From JARYMI01 sp037444845 (GTDB lineage Bacteria; Acidobacteriota; Aminicenantia; Aminicenantales; UBA8522): DNA of 57,561 bases. The translations under genes and the position numbers were made by a program. Of the stretch, positions 7,501-16,303 are shown one piece after another. Position 1 is the stretch's first letter. Every line of letters begins with the position of its first letter. The stretch covers positions 1-57,561 of the forward strand of contig JBBILQ010000011.1 in NCBI GenBank assembly GCA_037444845.1, written 5' to 3'. The notes beneath the pieces were generated by a model that saw only the letters and a program-made list of their open reading frames with translations, made no database searches and was not told the origin of the DNA.

Positions 7501-8676
7501 TCAGCCTCTCTCCTGGAGACGGGAACAGGCTTTTTCCAGGATCAGCGCCATTTTTTGCACATACGTTTGAAAGGTGAATTCTCTTTCAGCCCATTCTCTT
7601 GCGGCCTGAGCTCTGGCCATGGCTTCAGGGCTTTTCAAAGCGAATTCTATCCCTCTGGCCAGGCTCTGAGGGTCGGGGGCCACGAGGATAGCGTGCTCCT
7701 GGCTCAGGACCTGGGTGTGAGTCCAGAGGTCAGTGGCCACGATCGGCTTTCCCGACTTCAACCAGGAATAAATCTTGAGGGGCGTGTTTGTTCCGGAAAG
7801 GCGGGGGGAGACAAGCACATCAGCCAGGTCGATGTAAAAAGACACTTTCGAAGGGAGGACTTTGTCCAGGAAAATGACTTTCTCAGAAAGGCCAAGGCTT
7901 TCGGCCAATTTTTTCATCTCCAGGAGCGGCCTTCCGCTTCCCCCGACAAGGAGGAACCTAACTTCGGCCTCAACGAACCTGGCGGCCCGGAGAAGGAGAG
8001 GGATACCCTGGTAGGGCTCAAAATTTCCGGCGTAGAGGATAATTTTTTCTCCTCGCGGAGCGAAGGCGCGTTTTTTCTCGGCCGCTTCTTCTCGCGAATA
8101 GTCCGCGGCGGGAAAGTCGACAAAATTCTCGAGCAGGAAAGCTTTCCCTCCTTCCCCCAGCCGTTTGACGGTTTCTTTGAGGTCGTGGCAGATGACGACG
8201 ACCGCCTGCGTATTCTTCAGGATGAAACTCTCGATCCTCCGAAACAGCGCCAGAACCAGCGGAGAGCGAGTAAATTCAAAATTCTCGAGCTGCTGGGGAA
8301 GGCTGGAGTGCATATCGTAGAGATGCGGCTTTCGCCAGATTCTGGCCAACATGACGCCTAACAAAGCGGCTTCTTCGTGTGAGAAAATGAGGTCATAAGG
8401 TCTCCTGGCCAGTTCACGAGCTGCCCAAACCAAAAGAAGCAGGTCGAGAGGAATTTTCATCAGAGATGGGCCGATTTTGACTTTTCGGGTGAGGAAAAGG
8501 TTGGGCGGTCGGACGATCTTCAGCCTCTTGTGATGAACATCCTGGCCGAGCGGATAGGTCACGAGCGTGACCGAGTGTCCCAGCTCTCCCAGGGCCATGA
8601 TTCGAAAATAGACGCTGATCGGGGTTCCTCGAGGCTCGAAAAACGGCTCGGGAGCGAGCATCAGGATGTTCATCAA
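7501..8676 (-). CDS. GT4-family glycosyltransferase
   Basis: 391 aa. The N-terminal part begins ILMLAPEPFFEPRGTPISV, the usual N-terminal pattern of GT4 enzymes (GT-B fold). The C-terminal domain has ILYAGNFEPYQGIPLLLRA and FLLVGGSGRPLLEM, then VSPRLSGTNTPLKIYSWLKSG, the nucleotide-sugar site with an EX7E-like arrangement. It overlaps the upstream ArnC-like gene by 4 nt (ATGA) and is followed by the SDR gene, making a three-gene sugar-transfer operon. Retaining transfer to a lipid-linked or surface glycan is expected from the family; donor and acceptor are unknown. Confidence 0.9.
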   Translation of the reverse strand: MMNILMLAPEPFFEPRGTPISVYFRIMALGELGHSVTLVTYPLGQDVHHKRLKIVRPPNLFLTRKVKIGPSLMKIPLDLLLLVWAARELARRPYDLIFSHEEAALLGVMLARIWRKPHLYDMHSSLPQQLENFEFTRSPLVLALFRRIESFILKNTQAVVVICHDLKETVKRLGEGGKAFLLENFVDFPAADYSREEAAEKKRAFAPRGEKIILYAGNFEPYQGIPLLLRAARFVEAEVRFLLVGGSGRPLLEMKKLAESLGLSEKVIFLDKVLPSKVSFYIDLADVLVSPRLSGTNTPLKIYSWLKSGKPIVATDLWTHTQVLSQEHAILVAPDPQSLARGIEFALKSPEAMARAQAAREWAEREFTFQTYVQKMALILEKACSRLQERG

Positions 8677-9662
8677 TCTTCGGCGGAGGAGCTTGGTTTC
8701 GTTTCAGAATCGATGATTTGACGGACAAAATAGATGGTCTTTCCAGCGGACTCGTGATAGGCCCGGACCATCATCTCCGCCAGAAGTCCCAGCGTGATGA
8801 ACTGGAATCCGATAACCATCAGCAGAACGCCCAACAGAAGGATGGGCCGGTTGGCCAAGCTTATGTTCAACACTAGCCTCTGGTAAGATAGCCAGAAAGA
8901 GATGACAAACCCGAGGAAGCCGCTCACTAACCCGAGGAGGCCGAAGACCTGGAGAGGGCGCGTGGAGTAGCTCAAGAGAAACTTGACCGTCAGCATGTCC
9001 AAGATGACCCTGCTGATGCGGAAGAAGCTGTATTTCGACTTCCCGTGCTGGCGAGGCCGATGGCTCACCTTCACTTCAGCGATGGCGACCCCCATGTGGC
9101 TGGCGATCGCCGGGATGAAGCGATGGAGCTCGCCGTAGAGTTTAATGTTTTTAATCACGTCTTTCCGGAAAGCCTTCAACGTGCAGCCGTAGTCATGAAG
9201 CCGGACTCCGGTCAGCCGGGAAATCAGCCAGTTGGCGATGACCGAGGGAAGGCGGCGGGAGAAGAACCTGTCTTTTCTGCTTTTTCGCCAGCCGCTGACA
9301 ATGTCGTATCCCGCTTCGACTTTATCGATGAGGAGTGGAATATCTCTGGGGTCGTTTTGCAAGTCCGCATCCAGGTTGATGATGACGTCTCCCCTGGCAT
9401 AATCGAAGCCCGCCGCAAGCGCCGCCGTCTGCCCGAAATTCTTCCTCAGCTGGATGATCCTGACCGTTGCCTTCCTTTGCTGGAGAGATTGGAGAACCCG
9501 CCAGGACTCATCCGTGCTCCCGTCATCGATGAAAAGCACTTCGAAGCTCCGGCCGAGTTTATCCAGGACGGCTATTAGCTCATCGAACAGGCCCGGCAAG
9601 TTCTTGGCTTCGTTGAATACAGGGATGATGATAGATAAGCTGAGCTTCTCGGGCTTTTCCAT
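8673..9662 (-). CDS. GT2 glycosyltransferase with two C-terminal membrane helices (ArnC/GtrB-like)
   Basis: About 329 aa from the ATG at 9662 (possible longer starts: ATG 9695, GTG 9701). It has LSIIIPVFNEAKNL, LFIDDGSTDESW and LDADLQNDP for donor and metal binding, DYGCTLKAFRK in the acceptor region, and two strongly hydrophobic C-terminal segments (FGLLGLVSGFLGFVISFWL and ILLLGVLLMVIGFQFITLGL). This is the layout of undecaprenyl-phosphate sugar transferases such as ArnC, GtrB and Ppm1-like enzymes, which put a single sugar on the lipid carrier for later periplasmic transfer. It is first in the operon with the GT4 and SDR genes. Confidence 0.9.
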   Translation of the reverse strand: MEKPEKLSLSIIIPVFNEAKNLPGLFDELIAVLDKLGRSFEVLFIDDGSTDESWRVLQSLQQRKATVRIIQLRKNFGQTAALAAGFDYARGDVIINLDADLQNDPRDIPLLIDKVEAGYDIVSGWRKSRKDRFFSRRLPSVIANWLISRLTGVRLHDYGCTLKAFRKDVIKNIKLYGELHRFIPAIASHMGVAIAEVKVSHRPRQHGKSKYSFFRISRVILDMLTVKFLLSYSTRPLQVFGLLGLVSGFLGFVISFWLSYQRLVLNISLANRPILLLGVLLMVIGFQFITLGLLAEMMVRAYHESAGKTIYFVRQIIDSETKPSSSAED

Positions 9663-9747
9663 CCCGGCAAATATATCATAAAGGGGTCGCGCCATCAACA
9701 CGAAGCGGCTTCACAAAAGGGCCTTACGGTAGGGTCAGGAGGCGGGG

Positions 9748-10488
9748 TCAATGGAGAGCCCCGACGGCATCGATGCCGATCTTGTACTCCTCAGAATGCA
9801 ACCGCCAGGGGACGACGCCATAGTCGGGGTTGTCATAATACTTAAAGACAATCCTGATTTTCCTTATCCTTTTGACGTTTCCGAGGTCGAATTTCTCGGG
9901 GCTGCTGATACCGGCCCCTCGGCCTATCGCTTCCCAGTCGCCCTGATCTCCCATGACCAGAACGCCGAAGCTCATCGTGTCGGGCCAGATCCCCTCTTGT
10001 GAGCCGGACCTTATGGCATAAACAACGATATCATCTCCCGGCCCGTTTTCAGCGCTGAACTCAAGGTCGAGGAAGCCGTTCATGGATATTTCGGCGACGC
10101 TTCCATCCGGGAAACCAAGGGCGGCCTCCGGATTCGCCGCTAAGTAGGTTTCCGGCAGCACTCTTGAAGCAAAGGAGAGGCCTTGATAGACAGGGCCCTC
10201 TCTGCCCGGTTCTTCTTGTCCTGTCATAGATTCTTCTTCTGTCTCGGCAGTGACAGCCGGCTCCCCGGGTTCCGCTCCTTTTTCCTCAGTCGCCTCGGGC
10301 TGGATCACAGACACGGCCGGCTTCTTTGCCATCGACTTCAGGTCTGCGTTTGTGACCACGCGAACATTCTTCCCTTTGAGCTTTTCCTGCCTCTCCTTTT
10401 CCTGATTGGACAGCTCGACAAGGCTCTGCGAAATGAGGAATACCGCGCAAAGCAAGGAGACGAAAACAACGCTCAGCGCTTTTTTCAT
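9748..10488 (-). CDS. Membrane-anchored or secreted protein of unknown function with a C-terminal beta-sandwich-like domain
   Basis: About 246 aa. A basic start (MKKALS) and a hydrophobic stretch (VVFVSLLCAVFLIS) act as signal or anchor. A charged helical region (NQEKERQEKLKGKNVRVV, then TNADL) follows, resembling N-terminal regions I associate with acidobacterial envelope proteins. After an acidic linker the last 140 residues (LPETYLAANPEAALGFPDGS...LDLEFSAENGPGDDIVVY...IRKIRIVFKYYDNPD) look like a discoidin-like or choice-of-anchor beta-sandwich. Function is not recognised. ATG at 10488 is favoured over 10500, as GGAAA precedes it and the promoter lies right upstream. Confidence 0.75.
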   Translation of the reverse strand: MKKALSVVFVSLLCAVFLISQSLVELSNQEKERQEKLKGKNVRVVTNADLKSMAKKPAVSVIQPEATEEKGAEPGEPAVTAETEEESMTGQEEPGREGPVYQGLSFASRVLPETYLAANPEAALGFPDGSVAEISMNGFLDLEFSAENGPGDDIVVYAIRSGSQEGIWPDTMSFGVLVMGDQGDWEAIGRGAGISSPEKFDLGNVKRIRKIRIVFKYYDNPDYGVVPWRLHSEEYKIGIDAVGALH

Positions 10489-10512
10489 TTTCCAGCCCAT
10501 TTATTATTTGCA

Positions 10513-10540
10513 TTATACCTGATTCAAGCAAAAATTCAAA
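10513..10540 (-). promoter_or_regulatory. Promoter of the secreted protein gene
   Basis: Minus-strand TTGAAT (10535-10540), 16 nt spacer and a perfect TATAAT (10513-10518). The -10 box is 24 nt from the ATG at 10488, giving a leader of under 20 nt. Confidence 0.55.
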
Positions 10541-10562
10541 TTCTGGCGAGCCCCCGATTTCG

Positions 10563-10592
10563 TTGACAACGCCGGGGACTTTTCGATAGAAT
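10563..10592 (+). promoter_or_regulatory. Promoter of the pseudo-receiver-accD-folC operon
   Basis: Perfect TTGACA (10563-10568), 18 nt spacer and TAGAAT (10587-10592). The -10 box ends 12 nt before the ATG at 10605, and no Shine-Dalgarno is present, so the transcript would be nearly leaderless. Confidence 0.6.
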
Positions 10593-10604
10593 TGGGACGC
10601 TTTC

Positions 10605-11075
10605 ATGACCGAAAGAAAGATTCTGATTGTCGACTACGATAACACAAGTCTGGAGTCTTTGACCGAGCTGTTCGAAAGCCATAAATTCCAGGTTATCACC
10701 GCCGTCGACGGCCTTACCGCTTACGAAAAGTACAAAGAGGAAAAGCCGGACGCGGTCATCCTCGAAGCCATCCTCCCGAAGATCCACGGTTTTGACCTGA
10801 CCAAGAGAATCTTTGAGGAAACCCACGGCCGGGTTCCTGTTGTCATCGTCACTGGTTTGTACCGCGGGCCTCAATACAGGCTGGAGGCTCTGTCCAGCTT
10901 TGGAGCATCTGATTATTTTGAGAAGCCTGTGGACAAAGAGAAGCTTGTCCGTTCGGTGGTGAATCTGCTCAACGAGGAAGAAGAGTTGGAAGAAGATTTG
11001 CCTGATTCCGCTTCTATCATCAAGAGCCTCTCACGGAGGCTGAGCCCCGTGGGGCCAACCTCCGGGGACGATTAA
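10605..11075 (+). CDS. Stand-alone receiver-domain protein with Glu at the phosphoacceptor position
   Basis: 156 aa: one CheY-like receiver domain (1-125) and an acidic, disordered-looking tail (EEEELEEDLPD). It keeps D10 and D12 near the metal site, the Thr of VIVTG and the Lys of YFEKPVD. The residue that should be the phosphorylated Asp, in VILEAILP, is Glu54. Glu here often mimics phosphorylation, so the domain may be locked active; this is an inference. There is no output domain, so it must act by binding a partner. It is the first gene ahead of accD and folC, with 8 nt to accD, which raises the possibility of a link to lipid or folate metabolism. Confidence 0.85.
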   Translation: MTERKILIVDYDNTSLESLTELFESHKFQVITAVDGLTAYEKYKEEKPDAVILEAILPKIHGFDLTKRIFEETHGRVPVVIVTGLYRGPQYRLEALSSFGASDYFEKPVDKEKLVRSVVNLLNEEEELEEDLPDSASIIKSLSRRLSPVGPTSGDD

Positions 11076-11083
11076 CCTCGCCG

Positions 11084-11872
11084 ATGACAAACCTGTGGAC
11101 GCGCTGCAACAGTTGCCAGAAAATTCTGTACAAACAGGACATCCTGGATAATCAGCACGTCTGTCCAGCCTGCGATTTCCATTTCAGGCTGTCGGCCCTG
11201 GAGCGCCTGAGCATGCTCTTTGACGACGGGAAATACACACGGTTGGATGAAGGAATCCTCCCGGTTGATGCTCTCCGTTTTGAAGATTCGCGAAAGTATT
11301 CCCAGCGGCTGGAGGAAAATCAGAAAAAGACTGAGCTCGACGACGCTGTCGTCAACGCCAGGGGGAAAATCGGCGGGATAGAGGCGATCGTTTCTGCCAT
11401 GGAGTTTGCCTTTTTGGGCGGGAGCATGGGCTCTGTGGTGGGCGAAAAAGTCACTCGCGCCATCGAGAGGGCCTGCGTCGAGAGGTTGCCCGTGCTCATC
11501 ATTTCCTGCTCGGGCGGAGCCAGGATGCAGGAAGGAGCATTGTCTCTCATGCAGTTGATGAAAACAAGCGCTGCCCTTGCCCGACTGGGTCAGGAGCGGC
11601 TTCCGTTTATTTCGATCCTGACAGACCCAACTACCGGAGGCGTGACAGCGAGCTATGCGATGTTAGGGGACCTGAATATCGCCGAGCCCAACGCCCTCAT
11701 CGGGTTCGCCGGGCCAAGGGTCATCGAACAGACGATCAAGGAAAAGCTGCCCAAAGGCTTTCAGCAGTCTGAATTCCTGCTCAAACACGGGATGCTGGAC
11801 GATGTCGTCAACAGGAAGAACCTGCGGGCGTACATCATCAAGGCTCTAAGACTTCTCCTGAACAGATACTGA
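11084..11872 (+). CDS. accD: Acetyl-CoA carboxylase carboxyltransferase subunit beta
   Basis: 262 aa. The N-terminal zinc ribbon has C8, C11, C27 and C30 (TRCNSCQK and VCPACDFHF). The crotonase-like carboxyltransferase core has SCSGGARMQEG and TDPTTGGVTASYAMLGD, which bind the acyl-CoA, and FAGPRVIEQT with PKGFQ near the end. It moves the carboxyl group from biotin to acetyl-CoA, making malonyl-CoA for fatty acid synthesis, in complex with AccA, which is not in this window. Stop and folC start share one base (TGATG). accD-folC pairing is common in bacteria. Confidence 0.97.
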   Translation: MTNLWTRCNSCQKILYKQDILDNQHVCPACDFHFRLSALERLSMLFDDGKYTRLDEGILPVDALRFEDSRKYSQRLEENQKKTELDDAVVNARGKIGGIEAIVSAMEFAFLGGSMGSVVGEKVTRAIERACVERLPVLIISCSGGARMQEGALSLMQLMKTSAALARLGQERLPFISILTDPTTGGVTASYAMLGDLNIAEPNALIGFAGPRVIEQTIKEKLPKGFQQSEFLLKHGMLDDVVNRKNLRAYIIKALRLLLNRY

Positions 11873-13167
11873 TGAACTATAGGCAGTGCCTGGAGTACCT
11901 CCAGCAGATACTCGCCAGCGGCGTCAAGTTCGGCCTCGAAAACGTCCGAACCGTGCTCGAAGCTTTAGGACAGCCGCACCGGAAATATCCATCCATTTTG
12001 GTCGCGGGCACAAACGGCAAGGGCTCTATCTGCGCCATGCTGGCAAGCGTCCTTTCCAATCATGGATTTCGCGTTGGCCTTTACACGTCTCCTCATCTGA
12101 TCAGGGTTGAAGAAAGGATTAAGGTTGGTGATGACCCGATCCCGACGCAGGCTTTCTGCCGGCAGCTGACTTTCCTCAGGGCCGCGGTCGATGGGCTTGT
12201 TGCTGAAGGGAAGCTCGAATCAACGCCCACCTATTTCGAGATGCTGACCTGCCTGGCCTTTCTCTATTTCGAGAGACGGAAAGTGGACATGGCGGTCCTC
12301 GAAGTGGGGATGGGCGGCAGGCTCGACGCGACGAACGTCGTCACTCCTCTGGTTTCGGTCATCTCCTCAATATCCAGGGACCACGAGGAATTTTTGGGAC
12401 GAACCCAGGGCCAGATCGCTTTCGAAAAAGCCGGAATCATCAAACCCGGCGTTCCGGTCGTCTGCGGAGTCTCAAAGGGAAGGGCATACGAGGTGATCAG
12501 AAAAAAGGCCAAGGAACTGAAGGCTCCGTTGCTCGGAGTCTTTGATGAGGAGGCTGGTTTTCAAGCAAGAAGGATGTCGAGAAGATACAGGTTCACCTAT
12601 CGTTTGGGTGACCAGAATTTCGTCTACACACCTTCTCTCGCGGGCGAGCATCAGGGCAGGAATGCCGCCGTGGCTATAGCAGTCGCTTCGGTGCTCAACC
12701 AAACCTGGAAGCGCCTAGCGAAAAACAAGATAATTCAGGGGATTCGCCGGACTCGATGGCCAGGCCGGCTCGAAGTCGTCCGCCACCGGCCCGTTGTCAT
12801 CCTTGACGGCGCTCATAATGAAGAAGGCGCAAGAGCCCTCCGGGAATACGTCAGAGATTTTCTCCCCCGGCCGTTGACTCTTGTCTTTGGGATCATGAGG
12901 GATAAGAGAATCAAGAAAGTGGCCCGGTTGCTTTTTCCTCTTGCTGAAGTCATCTTCCTGACGAGCTTCCCGTACAGGAGAGCGGCCTCTCCGGAGGAGA
13001 TCGGAGCTGAGACAAGGGGCATTGGGCGGGAGCCCACCCTTGAACCGGATACCCGAAAGGCCCTCCAGAGAGCCGTCGAGCTGACTCCCCGGAGCGGCGC
13101 TGTCCTCGTTACGGGCTCGCTTTTTCTGGTCGGGGAGGCCAAACGGTTCTTCCCTGAATGGCCCTGA
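11872..13167 (+). CDS. folC: Folylpolyglutamate synthase / dihydrofolate synthase
   Basis: 431 aa, normal length. VAGTNGKGS (44-52) is the Mur-ligase-family P loop. TYFEMLTCLAFLYF and VLEVGMGGRLDATNVV are characteristic of FolC, and ILDGAHNEEGA marks the start of the C-terminal domain. It adds glutamate to dihydropteroate or to folate. Translation is coupled to accD by a 1-nt overlap. An 85-nt gap with a new promoter separates it from the ATP synthase genes. Confidence 0.96.
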   Translation: MNYRQCLEYLQQILASGVKFGLENVRTVLEALGQPHRKYPSILVAGTNGKGSICAMLASVLSNHGFRVGLYTSPHLIRVEERIKVGDDPIPTQAFCRQLTFLRAAVDGLVAEGKLESTPTYFEMLTCLAFLYFERRKVDMAVLEVGMGGRLDATNVVTPLVSVISSISRDHEEFLGRTQGQIAFEKAGIIKPGVPVVCGVSKGRAYEVIRKKAKELKAPLLGVFDEEAGFQARRMSRRYRFTYRLGDQNFVYTPSLAGEHQGRNAAVAIAVASVLNQTWKRLAKNKIIQGIRRTRWPGRLEVVRHRPVVILDGAHNEEGARALREYVRDFLPRPLTLVFGIMRDKRIKKVARLLFPLAEVIFLTSFPYRRAASPEEIGAETRGIGREPTLEPDTRKALQRAVELTPRSGAVLVTGSLFLVGEAKRFFPEWP

Positions 13168-13219
13168 CAGCCGGCTCGCATGCACGCGACTTGCTTTTTT
13201 GGGGTGAACATGGTAAATT

Positions 13220-13247
13220 TTGCCCTGATTTTTGACTTTTTTATAAC
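13220..13247 (+). promoter_or_regulatory. Candidate promoter of the ATP synthase operon
   Basis: TTGCCC (13220-13225), 16 nt spacer and TATAAC (13242-13247). The -10 box ends 5 nt before the ATG at 13253 and there is no ribosome site, so transcription would begin at or next to the start codon. Confidence 0.4.
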
Positions 13248-13252
13248 ACGCC

Positions 13253-13669
13253 ATGCTTTCTTTGGACGCCAACGTCATCGTCGTCTTCATCATCGTCTGG
13301 GTCCTTGTTTTTGTCCTGTCAAAACTCTTTTTCAACCGGGTTCGCCGGGTTAGAGACGAACGAGAAAAAGGCATCAGAGCTGATAAGCGAGCCTACGAAA
13401 AGGCCATTGAGTCCTACCAGAAGAATCTTGCGGAAATTGAAAAATCAGTAAAACAGGCCAGGGCAGCAGCCGATGCAGCGAGGGAATCTCTGGCGGCTGA
13501 GGCTCTCCAGGAGAAAAACCGGATGATTTCTGAGATCAGCGCCGAATGCAAGGGAAAAGTCGAGCAAGCCCGGGCTGACCTCGACCGGGCGGTCGAGGAG
13601 CTCAAAGCCAAGCTGGAAAGAGAAGCCTCCGGTCTGGCGGAACGTATCGAGAAGAAGCTGCTAAGTTGA
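13253..13669 (+). CDS. atpF': ATP synthase Fo subunit b' (first b-type subunit)
   Basis: 138 aa. One N-terminal membrane helix (VIVVFIIVWVLVFVLSKLFF, about 8-27) is followed by RVRRVRDEREKGI and a long, highly charged coiled coil (AEIEKSVKQARAAADAARES), the architecture of the peripheral-stalk b subunit. Its stop overlaps the next gene (TGATG). With the following b-type gene it would form a b/b' heterodimer, as in cyanobacteria and many deltaproteobacteria. It lacks a Shine-Dalgarno. Confidence 0.88.
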   Translation: MLSLDANVIVVFIIVWVLVFVLSKLFFNRVRRVRDEREKGIRADKRAYEKAIESYQKNLAEIEKSVKQARAAADAARESLAAEALQEKNRMISEISAECKGKVEQARADLDRAVEELKAKLEREASGLAERIEKKLLS

Positions 13670-14256
13670 TGCCGAAAAAAGCGTCCATCTTTGTTCTCCT
13701 GCTTGTCCTGTCTCTTCCCCTGGCGGCGGGCGCGGCGTCGACAGAGGAAGGACATGGTTCAGCCTTCCTTGACTTTTTGGGCAAGGCTGCAAATTTCTTG
13801 CTCCTTTTTGGAGCCCTGGCCTTTTTTCTTGCCAAGCCGGCCAGGGCTTTCTTAAGAGAGATTATCCTGTCTATCGAAAAAACGATCATAGAGACAGAAC
13901 GGGCCAGAAAATCGGCGGAGGAAAGCCTCGAAGCGGCGAAAAAGCGATTGGCCGAGCTGGGCGATGAAATCGAGCGGATTAAGAAGGGCGGGGAGGCGGC
14001 GGGACAAGCGGAAAAAAACCGGATTTTGACCCAGGCCCGACAGGAAGCCGAGAGAATAAGATCCTTCGCCGGGCAAGAGATCACGAGACACAGCCAGCTT
14101 GCCCGCCGAAGGCTGAGGAAACACGCTGCCGAGCTGGCCGTGTCTCTCGCCAGGTCGAGAATTGAAAAGGGGATGACCGACGAGCTTCATTTTCGTCTTA
14201 TTGAGAAGTCGATCCAAGGGATGGAGAAGCTTTATGAAGACTCTCGTTCTCGTTAA
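13669..14256 (+). CDS. atpF: ATP synthase Fo subunit b
   Basis: 195 aa from the ATG at 13669 (a TTG one codon earlier is less likely). It begins with a cleavable-looking signal sequence (FVLLLVLSLPLAAGAAS), then a membrane helix (FLLLFGALAFFLAKPARAFL) and a long coiled coil (RARKSAEESLEAAKKRLAEL). Signal-bearing b subunits are known in some Acidobacteriota and deltaproteobacteria. It overlaps atpH by 23 nt. Role: stator stalk linking Fo to the delta/alpha subunits. Confidence 0.9.
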   Translation: MPKKASIFVLLLVLSLPLAAGAASTEEGHGSAFLDFLGKAANFLLLFGALAFFLAKPARAFLREIILSIEKTIIETERARKSAEESLEAAKKRLAELGDEIERIKKGGEAAGQAEKNRILTQARQEAERIRSFAGQEITRHSQLARRRLRKHAAELAVSLARSRIEKGMTDELHFRLIEKSIQGMEKLYEDSRSR

Positions 14257-14776
14257 AAGATACGCTTTAGGTTTAGTTAACGCCCTCAAGGACGATAGCG
14301 AGTTCAGCCTAATCAACCAGGAGCTCGGTGAATTCTGGACTTTTTTTCAGTCCCATAAAGAGCTGTCTGACCTTCTGGCCGGCCCGTTCATCCCGGCCAG
14401 CAAGAAAAGCCTTATCATCAAGAATGTTATTGAAGCCTGCTCGTTTGCGGAAAAGACGTCGCGCTTCCTCATTTTGCTCGTGGAGAAAAGCCGGTTGAAT
14501 CTCCTGCCCGAGATTCTCCGGGTCCTGCCTCTTTTATGGCATGAAAAGAAAGGCGTTTCCACCTTCGAAGTCAATTCGGTTGTGTACTTGACCGAGAGCC
14601 AGAAGAGGAGGCTCCAGAAAGAGCTCGAACGCCTGGAGAGAAGGCCGGTGTATCTTCAGTATAGACTCGACCCTGACCTTGTGGCCGGGGTTTCTCTGAG
14701 AAAGGGCAACGTCGTCTACGACGCTTCCATAAGGGGCCATTTGGACAAGCTCAAAGAAAAAATTGGCGAAGGGTAG
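14234..14776 (+). CDS. atpH: ATP synthase F1 subunit delta
   Basis: 180 aa from the ATG at 14234, which follows GGAGAAGC at a good distance. It has the OSCP/delta fold pattern: VKRYALGLVNAL at the start, an N-terminal six-helix domain, and the C-terminal signature LDPDLVAGVSLRKGNVVYDASIRGHLDKL. It connects the b stalk to the top of the alpha3-beta3 head. The gene starts inside the end of atpF and is 8 nt from atpA. Confidence 0.93.
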   Translation: MKTLVLVKRYALGLVNALKDDSEFSLINQELGEFWTFFQSHKELSDLLAGPFIPASKKSLIIKNVIEACSFAEKTSRFLILLVEKSRLNLLPEILRVLPLLWHEKKGVSTFEVNSVVYLTESQKRRLQKELERLERRPVYLQYRLDPDLVAGVSLRKGNVVYDASIRGHLDKLKEKIGEG

Positions 14777-14784
14777 CGAGAACA

Positions 14785-16302
14785 ATGGAAATAAAAGCAG
14801 ACGAAATCACCAGAATCATTCAGCAGCAAATTGAAGGCTACCAGATAGAAGTTGACATCAAAGAAATCGGAACGGTCACCTCTGTGGGGGACGGAATTGC
14901 CCGCATCTACGGCCTCGACCGGGTGATGTACAATGAATTGTTGGAGTTTCCCCGCGATGTCTTCGGGCTGGCGCTCAACCTTGAGGAAGAAAGCGTGGGG
15001 GTTGTCCTCTTAGGAGAAAGCCACCTCGTTAAGGAAGGGGACCTGGTCAAGCGGACGCACCGGATCATGCAGGTTCCCTCCGGGCCTGCCCTTATCGGCC
15101 GCGTCGTCAACCCCCTCGGCATTCCCCTGGATGGGAAGGGGCCGGTTGACACCGATGAGTTCATGGTCGTCGAGCGTTTGGCGCCAGGAGTTGTCGACCG
15201 GCTTCCCGTGAGGGAGCCCCTCCAGACGGGAATCAAAGCCATCGACGCCATGATCCCGATCGGCCGCGGCCAGAGGGAGCTCATCATCGGCGACCGCCAG
15301 ACGGGGAAGACGGCCATCGCCATCGACACCATCATCAACCAGAAAGATGGGGACGTCGTCTGTGTTTACGTGGCCATCGGGCAGAAAAACTCCACCATCG
15401 CTTATATCATCAAGACCCTCGAGGATTACGGAGCGATGGACTACACGGTCGTCGTGGCGGCCTCGGCCAGCGATCCGAGCTCGCTTCAATATCTGGCACC
15501 TTATAGCGGCTGTGCCATCGGCGAGTATTTCAGGGATCGAGGCCGGCATGCCCTCCTGATCTACGACGACCTGTCCAAGCACGCGGCCGCCTACCGGGAG
15601 ATTTCCCTCCTCCTGCGCCGGCCCCCTGGACGGGAAGCCTACCCCGGCGATGTTTTTTACCTCCATTCCAGGCTCTTAGAGAGAGCCGCCAAGCTCAACG
15701 ACGAGTTCGGCGGCGGAAGCCTGACTGCCCTGCCGATTATCGAAACACAGGCCGGAGACGTGTCTGGATACATCCCCACCAACGTCATCTCGATTACTGA
15801 CGGACAGATTTATTTGGAGCAGGAGCTGTTCAACGCAGGCATCAGGCCGGCTATCAACGTCGGCATTTCTGTTTCTCGCGTGGGCGGGAATGCCCAGGTT
15901 AAGGCCATGAAGCAGGTGGCGGGAAAACTGAGGCTTGACCTGGCCCAGTACCGGGAGCTCGTGACATTCGCCCAGTTTGGCACAGAACTGGATAAAGCCA
16001 GCCAGGCTCAGCTCGACCGGGGAGAAAGGCTGACCGAGATCCTCAAGCAGAACCAGTATGTGCCCCTTCCCGTGGAAAAACAGATCCTGATCATTTATGC
16101 CGGAAACAGGGGATTTCTTGATCAGTTTCCGGTAAGGAGTATCAAAGACTACGAAATAAAGCTCTACGAATTCATGAACAACGAGCACCCAGACTTGCTC
16201 AAGAAGATCGCTGAGAAGAGAGCCATCGACGGCGATCTGGACAGCGATATCGCTTCCGCCCTGAAAGATTTCAACCTCCGTTTCAAGAAAGACGAAAAGT
16301 AA
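14785..16302 (+). CDS. atpA: ATP synthase F1 subunit alpha
   Basis: 505 aa, full length. GDRQTGKT (169-176) is the nucleotide-binding P loop of the non-catalytic subunit. VSRVGGNAQVKAMKQVAG is the alpha-specific signature near the arginine finger region. N-terminal residues ISRIIQQQI-type helix and VTSVGDGIARIYGLD are as expected. It assembles with beta into the catalytic head. It is 1 nt upstream of atpG. Confidence 0.98.
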   Translation: MEIKADEITRIIQQQIEGYQIEVDIKEIGTVTSVGDGIARIYGLDRVMYNELLEFPRDVFGLALNLEEESVGVVLLGESHLVKEGDLVKRTHRIMQVPSGPALIGRVVNPLGIPLDGKGPVDTDEFMVVERLAPGVVDRLPVREPLQTGIKAIDAMIPIGRGQRELIIGDRQTGKTAIAIDTIINQKDGDVVCVYVAIGQKNSTIAYIIKTLEDYGAMDYTVVVAASASDPSSLQYLAPYSGCAIGEYFRDRGRHALLIYDDLSKHAAAYREISLLLRRPPGREAYPGDVFYLHSRLLERAAKLNDEFGGGSLTALPIIETQAGDVSGYIPTNVISITDGQIYLEQELFNAGIRPAINVGISVSRVGGNAQVKAMKQVAGKLRLDLAQYRELVTFAQFGTELDKASQAQLDRGERLTEILKQNQYVPLPVEKQILIIYAGNRGFLDQFPVRSIKDYEIKLYEFMNNEHPDLLKKIAEKRAIDGDLDSDIASALKDFNLRFKKDEK

Positions 16303-16303
16303 G

